Source of the DNA: Meconema thalassinum
Taxonomy: Eukaryota; Arthropoda; Insecta; Orthoptera; Tettigoniidae
Length of the DNA: 64,000 nucleotides
Reading direction: 5' to 3'
Assembly: GCA_946902985.2 (NCBI GenBank)
Contig: OX336389.2
Span: 125,027,572 to 125,091,571 of the forward strand
The translations under genes were made by a program, and so were the position numbers. Within the stretch, counting starts at the first letter, position 1. Each line of letters opens with the position of its first letter. The notes under the pieces were generated by a model. The model saw only the letters and a program-made list of their open reading frames with translations. It did no database searches and had not been told where the DNA came from. This document shows, piece after piece, positions 55,200 to 64,000 of this stretch.

Positions 55200-57220
55200 T
55201 GGAAGCAATTCAAAAACACAATGGTGGAAGCTGCAGTGGCAGTATGTGGAAGAACAAGCAACAGAAAGCGGTGTAAAGAGACACCATGGTGGAATGAGAG
55301 AGTAAAAGAAGCTGTGGGAAAGAAGAACAAGGCTTTCAGAGTGTGGTTCCAGGAAAGAACTGATCTGGCAAGGGAAGATTATAAGATAAAGAAGAAAGAA
55401 GCAAACAAGATTGTTGCAGAGGAGAGGAAGAAGTGGATGGTAAAGTGGACAGAGATGATGGAGGAAGACAGCAGAGGAAATAAGAAAGTACTTTATGGGA
55501 TGGTCAAAAGTAAGAGAAGAGGTCTGCGAGAGGATGTGGTAATGATGGACAAAAACGGAACTGAGGTACACAACAAAGAGACACTCAAGACAGTGTGGAA
55601 AGAGTACTTTGAGGATTTGCTGAATCCAAATGGTCATAGGGAGGAAGACAATGTATTGGAAGATGGAGAAGACAACACAGGAATGGAAAAGGACCTGACT
55701 TGGAGAGAACTGGAAATGGCTATAGACAAGATGAAAGGAGGAAGGGCACCAGGTGTGGATGAAGTGAGTGTTGAAATGGTGAAGGCAGCAGGGGAGGTTG
55801 GGAAACAGTGGCTGTACCGTGTGATGAGGGTGATATGGAAGGAGAAAAAGACCCCAGAAGATTGGAAGAAAGGATTAATTGTCCCAATATTTAAGAAAGG
55901 AAGCAGAAAGGAGTGCAGAAATTACAGGGGAGTCACACTCATACCTCACTGTGCCAAGATATATGAAAAGATATTAGAAAGTAGAATACGAGCCAAAGTG
56001 GAGAGAAAATTGAGAGAGGAACAGTATGGATTCAGACCCGGGAGATCAACAGTGGATCTCATATTTTCAGCGAGACAGCTCCAGGAACACCACTACGAAT
56101 TTGGAGAGGATCTGTTGATGGCCTTCCTGGACATCGAAAAGGCCTATGATAGTGTGTGTAGGGAGAAGGTTTGGAAAGCAATGGAAAACATGGGAGTGGA
56201 AAAAGAGACTGTAGGCAGAGTGAAGGAGATGTATTGTGGAAGTGTGAGTTGTGTGAAAGTTGGAGGGGAAAGAACAGACTGGTTCAGACAAATGAGTGGC
56301 CTGAAACAGGGTAGTGCACTGTCACCCCTTCTCTTTATTGTGGTTATGGACGAGGTAATGACATGGATAGCAGGAAAGATAGGAGAAGATAAGATGAAGG
56401 CAATGGTGTTTGCAGATGATCTCATGGTCTGGGGAAACAAGGAGGAGGAAATCCAGGAGCAACTGAAGGCTTGGGAAGAAACAGTAGGAGAGTACAGATG
56501 GAAGTTCAACATCAGTAAATGTGAGGTCCTGTTAACGACCAGGAAAAAGGACAGACCAATGAGTGGGATAACACTTGGAGGTGGACAGCTGAAGAAGGTG
56601 GAAAGTCTCAAGTACTTGGGAAGTATAGTGGAGGAGAATGGGAGAAATGACAAAGAGATTACGGAACGTGGCAGACAGGCAGAAGCATTTCTGAGAAGCA
56701 TTAGGAGCTTAGTGTGGAATAAAGATGTCCCACAAAAAAGCAAGGAAGTGTTATACAGAAGCTACTATATCCCGATACTGACCTATGCTTCAGAAACGTG
56801 GACAATGAAGAAAAGAGACATAAACAGAATACAGGCAGGTGAAATGAAGTTCCTGCGAACTAGGATCGGAGTAACAAGAAGAGACAGGGTGAGGAATGAA
56901 AAGGTCAGGGAAATGGTGAAAGAGGAGCCCTTGCAAGTTAGGATTGAGACATCAAGACTGAGGTGGTATGGACACTTAAAGAGAATGGATGAGAAGAAGA
57001 TTCCCAAGAGGATACATGAGATGCAGATGCAGAAGAAACGACCAAGGGGAAGACCAAGAGATCGATGGCTGAAAGGAGTGGAGGAATGTGTCAAGAAGAG
57101 AGGCGAGGACTGGACCAGAGTGACAGCGGAGAGATGGTGGGAAGAAAGAAATAAGTGGCGAGGCTTATGTTCCAAACAGACCCAGCCTGGGGCTGGAAAC
57201 TGTACAAGATGATGATGATG
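55200..57220 (+). mobile_element. RTE-like LINE, 5'-truncated, only in copy 3
   Basis: 2021 bp on the plus strand, flanked by a perfect 9-bp duplication ACTAGGCAA (55191-55199, 57221-57229), ending in (ATG)n. The empty sites are at 18695-18703 and 38835-38843. The endonuclease is missing through 5' truncation. Confidence 0.92.
55221..57212 (+). CDS. RTE reverse transcriptase, open frame of 663 residues
   Basis: The frame is open from the truncation point, so the ATG at 55221 is only the first Met inside a longer original protein. Motifs: APGVDEVSVEMV (about residue 175), IVPIFKKGSRKECRNYRGVT, EEQYGFRPGRSTVDLIF, FLDIEKAYDSVCR with the first catalytic Asp, GLKQGSALSPLLF, VFADDLMVWG with the catalytic Asp pair, and a C-terminal GRPRDRWLKGVEE with a run of Trp and Arg. 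No stop or frameshift, unlike the RTE at 21669-24659, so this is a younger insertion. Without endonuclease or promoter it is probably not mobile by itself. Confidence 0.9.
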   Translation: MVEAAVAVCGRTSNRKRCKETPWWNERVKEAVGKKNKAFRVWFQERTDLAREDYKIKKKEANKIVAEERKKWMVKWTEMMEEDSRGNKKVLYGMVKSKRRGLREDVVMMDKNGTEVHNKETLKTVWKEYFEDLLNPNGHREEDNVLEDGEDNTGMEKDLTWRELEMAIDKMKGGRAPGVDEVSVEMVKAAGEVGKQWLYRVMRVIWKEKKTPEDWKKGLIVPIFKKGSRKECRNYRGVTLIPHCAKIYEKILESRIRAKVERKLREEQYGFRPGRSTVDLIFSARQLQEHHYEFGEDLLMAFLDIEKAYDSVCREKVWKAMENMGVEKETVGRVKEMYCGSVSCVKVGGERTDWFRQMSGLKQGSALSPLLFIVVMDEVMTWIAGKIGEDKMKAMVFADDLMVWGNKEEEIQEQLKAWEETVGEYRWKFNISKCEVLLTTRKKDRPMSGITLGGGQLKKVESLKYLGSIVEENGRNDKEITERGRQAEAFLRSIRSLVWNKDVPQKSKEVLYRSYYIPILTYASETWTMKKRDINRIQAGEMKFLRTRIGVTRRDRVRNEKVREMVKEEPLQVRIETSRLRWYGHLKRMDEKKIPKRIHEMQMQKKRPRGRPRDRWLKGVEECVKKRGEDWTRVTAERWWEERNKWRGLCSKQTQPGAGNCTR

Positions 57221-57312
57221 ACTAGGCAACTTGAGGAGTGAAATACTTTGTCAATGCTTCCTGCACTGAGTTAGTACAGTAGTTCCAACCCTGTGAGTAG
57301 AATGTTCCATAA

Positions 57313-57969
57313 CAGGGGCCTCGAAACTCTTTAGCCTCCACTAAGTCCCAAGGGCCAAGACCTAGCTAGCTCATCATACCAACATCCTGTAGTTTTGAAT
57401 TACGCGCAAAGTTTCGTTTCGGGACGAGTGAGATCTCTATGAGGCAGTGCGCGGGGTATAGTTCAAGAGCGGATGATCAGTATAAAAGACTTCGAATATT
57501 TCGGCTCTAAATTCATACGAAAAGTAGAATAAAGTAATCAAAACAGAACATGTGGCATAGTGCATTAACGAGGCCCCTCTTTTAGTGGAAAATTTAAAAA
57601 TCATTTTACCATCAATTTCTTAAAATCAAAAGTAATTTAAGACTGATGGTTAAATATTTGAAATAACTTCAGCGCCTTGTGAATATATTTAGTGCATTAT
57701 ATCATGAAAAGTATAGATGAAATTTTGGAAAGCTGGTGTCGAGTCAAATAATTTGCACACCTCTGTATAAATGTGCTTTTCAGCTCTCGGCACTACTTCT
57801 CTGTGTGAATAAACATTCTCCTAAATAAAATAAAAAAGTATTTACAGATCCAAATTAACTGACGAGTATTTGAAGTCGCTGCTGATAATTTCCAATAGTA
57901 AATTTGATCCTCAACTGTAAACAATTGTCAGTGAAAAGTTACAGCCACATAAATCTCTTTAATTATAGT
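57313..57969. mobile_element. hAT-type transposon, copy 3, cut off at 57969
   Basis: Left TIR and about 657 bp present; the right 270 bp are missing where the RTE fragment at 57970 begins. Confidence 0.8.
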
Positions 57970-58412
57970 CATCATCATCTTCATTTCCCGTTTCCAGCTT
58001 CCTGGGTCGGGTTGTGAATTAAGGACCTCCAATGTTTTCTGTCTCTCCACCACTCCTCTCCTGTTTTTAGTACTTCTTCAGGTTTCCCTCCTCTCTTCTC
58101 TACACACTCCCACACTGTATCTGCCCATCTCTTTCGGGGCCTTCCTCGTGGTCTCTTCCCTGTCATCTTTTCACAGAAAGTTTTCTTTGGTACTCTCTCC
58201 TCTCCCATTCTCATCATATGTCCATACCACTTTAACTTTGTTGTTTCTATCCTGTCCTGCAGCTTCAAGATTCCTGTCCTTTTTCTAATCTCTTCGTTTC
58301 TAACTCTATCTCTTCTGGTCTTGCCCTCTATACCTCTTAGGAATTTCATCTCCGCGGCTTGTATTCTACTCTCCTCTCTTTTTGTAGTAGTCCACACTCC
58401 AGCTGCATATTG
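57970..58412 (-). mobile_element. RTE-like LINE 3' fragment at the break of copy 3
   Basis: Minus-strand RTE 3' end with an (ATG)n tail at 57970-57980, joined directly to the interrupted hAT. The 5' truncation is near 58412. No matching duplication is found on its right side, so it is not a simple insertion into copy 3. Confidence 0.8.
57981..58397 (-). pseudogene. RTE reverse transcriptase C-terminus
   Basis: About 138 codons with GVWTTTKREESRIQAAEMKF, KLKWYGHMMRMGEERVPKK, KRPRGRPRKRWADTVWE and GEEWWRDRKHW. It belongs to a different RTE subfamily from the other three insertions (about half the residues differ). Only the part after the polymerase core is present. Confidence 0.8.
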
Positions 58413-59457
58413 TTTTAGATCCCTTATTTGGGGGTGGATCTAAAAGGGAGAGTTGTTGTACTAATTTATAAGGTGTTGCCTAAAAGGGTAGCTTCCCTTG
58501 ACAGGGCAAGCTGACCAGTGTAGTGTGTTGTGGTGTGCTAGGAACTAGGGGGCGTCCCTATAAATAATGTGGTAGTGTTTGAGGGGATGGGACCCACTGT
58601 AAAGGGTCGCTGCGCTAATCGCTCAGCTGACTGCTTATTATGTAATTGAATCTGCTTGTATCAGCCGAGTGGCACGCGCTGCTTGTTGGCAGCCGAGCCG
58701 GCTAGAGAAACGCAAAGGTACCTGAGTTAGCGCTAATGGCTTACCGTCTGTCACGTCTTTACGTGACGGGAATAAGGAAGGGCGTTGGGATGTAAAGAGG
58801 CGTATAACAGTAATGCTAGTGTAGAGTGTGGACCAAGTGTTTTATTGGTCTGTGATTCTTTGTGTGAGTCCCTTGTAGGGAATGAAATTATGTTCACAAT
58901 GTGTACAAGTGGTGGGTTACAGGTTACAAAAATAGGAACTCTGAACACGATTGACTGACTCACCTCGGTTGACACCAGCGTAGCCTCGGGTCGTCTCGAT
59001 GAAGCACTGACAATGAAGAGATCCTTTGACCTCATTAGGACGCCTTCTTATACCTTCTGACGTCCTGCTGTCAGCATTGTGTTGGCATGCTGCCCCAGTT
59101 AGTACTATGTCGCTGAGTGTAATGATTACGTAAGGCTTGAGCTGCTTTATGGAGTAGCAAGCTGTCCTTACAGTATTAATGGATGTTGCCCCGGCTTTCC
59201 AAGGGTTGCCATTTTAGGGGATTTAGCCAGATGCCGGGGGGATGGTCTCCAAGGGGTGCATACCCCTGGGATGCTGTACAAGAGTCTTCCTTCATTTGTT
59301 CGCGTCCTCGCGAACGGGAACGGAACTGGAGGTTGGGGCGTTGACGTAGTGGTCCTTGAAATCCCCTCGTATCTCCTGGTGGCGTCGTATCGAAGTGTGG
59401 GTGTGAGGTGAGCCCGTGTTCAGAGGGGAGGGTTATGGGATTTACATATATATGTAT

Positions 59458-59585
59458 ACATTGACATTGTGAAAAAACAAACAAAAAAAAATTGACATTT
59501 GCGAAAGATTTGATTAACATTGGGAAAAAATTGACATTTTGAGAAAAATTGAACATTAAAATAAATTCGACATGTAAAAAAAAAA
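59458..59585. repeat. Degenerate TTGACATT-GAAAAA tandem repeats
   Basis: About five units of roughly 20-30 bases beginning TTGACATT or TTAACATT and followed by an A-rich run. Confidence 0.7.
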
Positions 59586-59940
59586 TTGCCCTTGCTATTG
59601 CTGGCATATTGCTAGTTTAAAAAAAAACATGGTTTCTGACGGTGATGTGTTACATAGCTGTGCAGGGAGGAAAAACCCAGGGCCGAACGGATGATGGCGT
59701 CGTCCGCCCTATCTTAGGGAAAAAGTGCTCCCTGCAATAAGAAAGGTAGAAGAAAATAGAAAAATGGGTGTTCCAGGGTATAATTTAAGGGAAATATTCA
59801 AAAGACGTTTATTGGTTTGGGAAAAAACGGAACACCCTGACAAATGGGGAAGTTAGAAGAAGGAAAGATGAAAGAAAACAAATCATACACATTATGTACA
59901 TTGGCATCTTGACAAACAAACAAAAAGATATATAGTGTAG

Positions 59941-60054
59941 AATTGTATAAAGTTTATCCTGAAAAATTATAAATTACAATGACCTTATGTCTAGTGGAAT
60001 AATTGTATAAAGTTTATCCTTAAAAATTATTAATTACAGTGGTCTTATGTCTAC
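59941..60054. repeat. 60-bp tandem duplication
   Basis: AATTGTATAAAGTTTATCCT starts at 59941 and again at 60001; both units continue to CTTATGTCTA with about 85-90% identity. Confidence 0.9.
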
Positions 60055-60728
60055 TTAATCGCGCTAATCCCTTATAATTATAGTTTTTGTGAGGTACCTC
60101 GCGTGCACGCTACCCGTCTGTACGTACTCTTGCCGTCTCACGGCTGATTCTGTACGGCCACTTCTTGGTACGGTATAGTGGTCGTACCGCTTGCATGTAT
60201 GCTTAATACCTAGTCTGTGAAGCATCCTCTGTGGGTGAATGCTTTCACACTTGACAATGAGAGTCACTGCCACAAATCGGTTGCGCCCTCATTGTCGTAA
60301 TCTGCGTCGCATTTTGACGCTGTATGTGTTTACATTTTAGTTGATCTGCCAGTAAGCCTGGTACCCCACAGGCACCAGTCCTGCTGTGCAGATTTACTTT
60401 AGAGTGTGTAGCTGAAAAAGAAAAATGTGGTGAGTGTTTGCGAGTGTGTCGGGATTAGTGCAAGTTGCAAAATAAAAAAAAATAGTACACATCATGGCAT
60501 GCTGTAAATAATATGCCACTGCTATATGGTAGTGAAATTCCTGTCACCAGTTTTCTGTATCTGGTGACGATGCCTGTGAAAAAAATGGCGAGGTTTAGAA
60601 AAAAACATATTAGTACTGGTTGAAGCTCTTCTTTCACTGAAAAAAAATAGCATGATTAATGTTACTTAGCTGCAAGGCCGGGCTTACCCTATACGGTGCC
60701 GTAATGCCGTAAATAATATGTAGGTGGT

Positions 60729-60870
60729 CTTACCCCGGTAGCGGAATTGTGGTTACCGGGTGCCGATATATTCCACTTTGATTATGCCTATTTTAACCTA
60801 GTTTATCCTAAGTATTGTCGGGCTTACCTCGGTAACGGCTTTATAGTCACCGAGTGCCGATATATTCTAC
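60729..60870. repeat. 94-bp spaced direct repeat
   Basis: CTTACCCCGGTAGCGG (60729) and CTTACCTCGGTAACGG (60823), each followed by GTGCCGATATATTC. A weaker related start, GGGCTTACCCTATACGG, lies near 60681. Confidence 0.8.
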
Positions 60871-61514
60871 GGTGATCTATATATATTTAAAAAAATGCCT
60901 TAAATGTAGGTTTATGTTACCTTACCTCTTACCTTACTTATTTAACTTATTGATAAAATTACTTAACTGTAAAACTATTCTGTATTTACATGCCGAGTGG
61001 ACCTTATTCTAAAGCCGAAATGTGCTGTGCTATTATTAGCAACAGCTGTTAGTAAATTTGCTTACATCTAAGTGACCTTAACATGGCACTATGACTTAAG
61101 TACTAAAATTTAGATGGAGGCTGACCGCTTGATTTCTCTCGCGGGGGCGCCCTTGTAGTACATTGTCGGGACCGGAACCCAACAATGCCTCGTAGTCCCC
61201 TCCGTTTTAATACTATTGTCGACATCTATTCTAGGTCTTAATACTAGTACTAACCTATTCGCAGGCGGCTGACGGTGCCACTAAGCTAACCGTTTCGCCC
61301 GCTGTAACTTCCTTGTTCATGACCGTTTGCCGTTCCGATTTAACGTAGTTGAGCCGCCCACTTGGCTCCTGTGAGGGGCGCGCAATGCCCCTCTCTTAAT
61401 GCCCTCTGGTTGCCCGTTGCGTCGCCATTTATGTGGGCATTGGACAGTGTGGTCCAATGGCATAATATTGTCTTCGCCTTAATCGGCCGTCGCAATCTGC
61501 TTTTCGCAGTGATA

Positions 61515-61630
61515 TTTGCCTCTATGGGCCGCCGTAGTATGCATTTTCGCATTGATATATAAATTTGCCTCTATGGGCCGCCGTAGTATGCATTTTCGCA
61601 TTGATATATAAATTTGCCTCTATGGGCCGC
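61515..61630. repeat. 49-bp tandem repeat
   Basis: TTTGCCTCTATGGGCCGCCG recurs at 61515 and 61564, with a partial third unit at 61613, separated by GTAGTATGCATTTTCGCATT. A degenerate earlier unit lies at about 61466-61514. Confidence 0.9.
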
Positions 61631-64000
61631 AGTGTGTTTTGCTCCAACGCACAGGAGTTTTGCTTCCCGCTATGGAAGCCGTGCCTACTTAAATTTAAAC
61701 TTAACTAGAAGTCTAGTCATAATGGGTCGTCTCTAGGGATAGCTCCCGAGGCCGGCGCGGAGTGAGCTATTTCTCCCGCCATTCTCAGAAAGTCTCCCTG
61801 CAGGTCTTGGCTTCGATGACCGTGGCACATAGTGGGTGTAACCTTCTCCGACAAGGGGGATAAGCGACATGCACCCCTAGATCTCGATGTTTGCCCGTGT
61901 CCGGTCCCGAATGCTTTGACCTTACGTAGTTCGTCTGTTTGGTCTAGTCGTCAGTTATTTGGTGAGCCAACTGGGGTAAGGGTCCACATCGCCTTCCCCA
62001 GCTCTGCTCCAGTGTGGTCCCTCCGACCTTCGGCTTACACCGTTGTCAACCATCAGGTCGTGTCAGATTCCTTTGTAAGAGAGAGAGAAAAAAAAAATGT
62101 GTCGTAACCTGTGTAAATAGTTTAATCTCTGTGTTAAAATGTAAAATGTTTCCAGTGTAGCGGGGTTGTAGATCTTCTAAGTACATAGGCTACTTCTGGT
62201 CTACCATCGCTATGTCAGCTTTCCAGCAATAATGCTCTCTTTACCTTAATGGAGGTGTTAGTAGGGTCTGTAATGTCAGGTACCCTGTTATTAGGATTTG
62301 GGGGTAATTATTTGTTGAGTGGGCTTAAAGTATGGTAGGAAGGGTTTGCGCACCTTTGGGTTCCACGTTAGTGGTGGCCTGAAACCGGTGATGCCACTGG
62401 GATGCTTCTATAGTGAGTGGAGTGGGGAGGTAATTCCCGGGATTGCAAAAATACGAAAATTCATGCAGGTTTGATATTAAAATCCCTGGTAATTGGATGG
62501 GATACTCATGCATGTGTCTGGATATGAAGTTTCTGCCTTCATGTACGGATAGGTGTAGGATGGGGCATAATACCATATGTTCCTTTCATGCGGGAGTGTT
62601 TAAGTACTAAAGAATGGTTAGTATATATCTATGGCCTCCTCTCTCATTTGGAGAGGCGCATTATGCTTCTTTAATGTTTTGCTGACACACCCCTAATACT
62701 CAGGTGTTAGCATCGGGACGCAAGGCGTAGCATGCCTGCTTTTTAGACGCATGAAGTCCATCAACCCCTGTGTGTATTTTGTAATGTAGTGTAGCTGTTT
62801 TTGGTCGTGTAGATGTGTTTACGTTGTTTATGTTGGGCGTGAGAAGGTTATGGGAAGGGAGTAAGGTGGTACGCTGGTAGCCTGTTCTCCTGTCGTCCTC
62901 CCTTGGTCCATGTTGGCTATCCGCGCCTTGGGATAGTAGAGCTGCATGACCTAATCTGGTCGGCCATTTGCAGTGTAGATGTGGCCAGTGGTCGTAGTAC
63001 GACTGGTCATGTGCTAGTCGCCTGGAATGATTTATTTCGGGAATAGAATCGCGAAAAGAAGTTATTAAGGGGAGGTCCTGTTTCCTCAAAGTCCCTATGT
63101 CCGCTCCTAATTGGTGAGTGCGAGTGCGTGTGTGTGCCTATGTACCGCTACACCACGCGGACGGTTGGTCTGTTGCAGGCCAAGTCGTAATATGTATCGC
63201 CTGTGTGGGCAGAAGGCGCCCGTGGCTTGCCAACGTGCCCTATAGGCCCAAGATAAGTTCCGCTGTGTCACGTCTTGTCCATTGCCAAATGTTTTTGCAG
63301 TGTGGGGAAAAAATGTATGGCGTTATAATTGTTATGTGTGTGTAATTTCATGGTCACGGGCGATACGCAATAGTGTCTCGTCACCGCAGTATTGCAGTGT
63401 GAATAGTCTGCAGTCAGCAATTGGTATGTGCAATACCAGGCCGGGAAGTTACTGTTTGTCATCCGCTGGTATGTGCCTTTTTGCACGAATGCAAGTGTGG
63501 TCATTGTTTTGGATTCCTAGCGGCTTAATGTAGCAATTCGCCCTAGTTAGGTAATGACGTCGTGTGGCCATTGTTCCTTAAGACCTGTGTCTTGCGAAAT
63601 TTTCCTACCTGTGGTTGTGAAATGTATTCCTCTATGCCTGGTGTAATTCGAAATTTTATGTCTGGTTTTTGGTGGGAGGAAATGTAGTATTCCCTGTTCA
63701 TGCACTTGTATGGGCCAATTTCAGTATGATTGGACGCCTGAATAGCTGTTCTCCTTGTGTCTAAATTTTTACTGGAACTCAGACCCGTGACCTTATGTCA
63801 TTCTCTGTGTTTCATGTTTGCGTTGTGTGACAGGGCTTGGGGCTTTCCCAGTGTGGTTTTTGCTTGTGTTCCGTGTACCCAAAAATACCATTGGATAGTT
63901 AGTTTTTGGTACGCGTGTGGTGTGTGGTCATGGGTTCGAATCCGGCTGTCTGTAAAGACTTGGTGTGATCACTTCCGTGCCGCATATGATATGGCATGTT

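Larger units (their letters stand above)
45754..57969. repeat. Tandem unit copy 3, interrupted at 57969
   Basis: Starts at 45754 and is near-identical to copy 2 up to about 49335, then differs at the percent level. It lacks the Copia (empty site at 52526-52530) and the 199-bp SINE (empty site at 50340-50351), keeps about 460 bases at 53687-54150 missing from copies 1 and 2, and has its own RTE insertion at 55200-57220. Similarity stops inside the hAT element at 57969, equivalent to about 19443 in copy 1. The remaining 6.2 kb of the unit is not in the window. I call this haplotype B. Confidence 0.95.
58413..64000. other. Unidentified 5.6-kb region
   Basis: Sequence without similarity to the rest of the window and without a reading frame I recognise; the longest frame is 143 codons on the minus strand and not domain-like. 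It looks less AT-rich than the unit introns. It contains a TATAAATA at about 58559, a perfect inverted repeat GTCACGT-CTTT-ACGTGAC at 58750-58767 and four separate tandem repeat tracts. A GGGTTCGAATCCGG B-box-like motif lies near 63932. It could be a long LTR or untranslated region of a large retroelement that continues past the window, or host spacer. Confidence 0.4.

Noticed and set aside
63890..63970. tRNA gene near the right end
   Set aside because: Only a B-box-like motif is visible; no A-box or stems could be paired.

Overview
The window is eukaryotic, repeat-rich DNA, most probably from an insect or another arthropod. The evidence is spliced coding exons with GT/AG borders, several tRNA-headed SINE families, a Jockey-type LINE, RTE-like LINEs with (ATG)n tails, a Copia element with a copia-style internal tRNA primer site, and Tc1/mariner and hAT remnants. 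Some SINE bodies resemble sequences I associate with polyneopteran insects, but I cannot fix the species. There are no bacterial-style operons, CRISPR arrays or functional tRNA or rRNA genes.

Layout. Positions 1-481 are simple flanking DNA. Positions 482 to about 5040 hold a minus-strand Jockey-clade LINE with both ORFs open. Positions 5471-57969 hold about two and a half copies of one tandemly repeated unit of about 20.14 kb: copy 1 at 5471-25613, copy 2 at 25614-45753, copy 3 from 45754 and interrupted at 57969. Positions 57970-58412 are a minus-strand RTE 3' end. Positions 58413-64000 are unidentified DNA with short internal tandem repeats.

Inside each unit, on the minus strand, are small exons of a host gene that is easily missed among the transposons. 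Two exons encode most of a Frizzled-type cysteine-rich domain and two encode a SEA domain. Intron phases at the three internal junctions fit (2, 1, 2), and the last exon ends in phase 1. The domain pair suggests an extracellular or membrane protein, perhaps a corin-like type II transmembrane serine protease (inference). The exon module is therefore present two to three times in one orientation, either as an intragenic domain amplification or as a partial gene duplication.

The copies are a mosaic. Left of about 29.16 kb, copy 2 carries the variants of copy 3. From 29.20 kb on it carries those of copy 1, including a Copia insertion, a SINE insertion and a 0.46 kb deletion that copy 3 lacks. This is the expected product of unequal crossing-over between two older tandem copies (A-B giving A-B/A-B), with the exchange placed within about 45 bp. 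Copy 3 keeps empty target sites for the Copia and the SINE and has its own RTE insertion, so each insertion can be ordered relative to the duplication.
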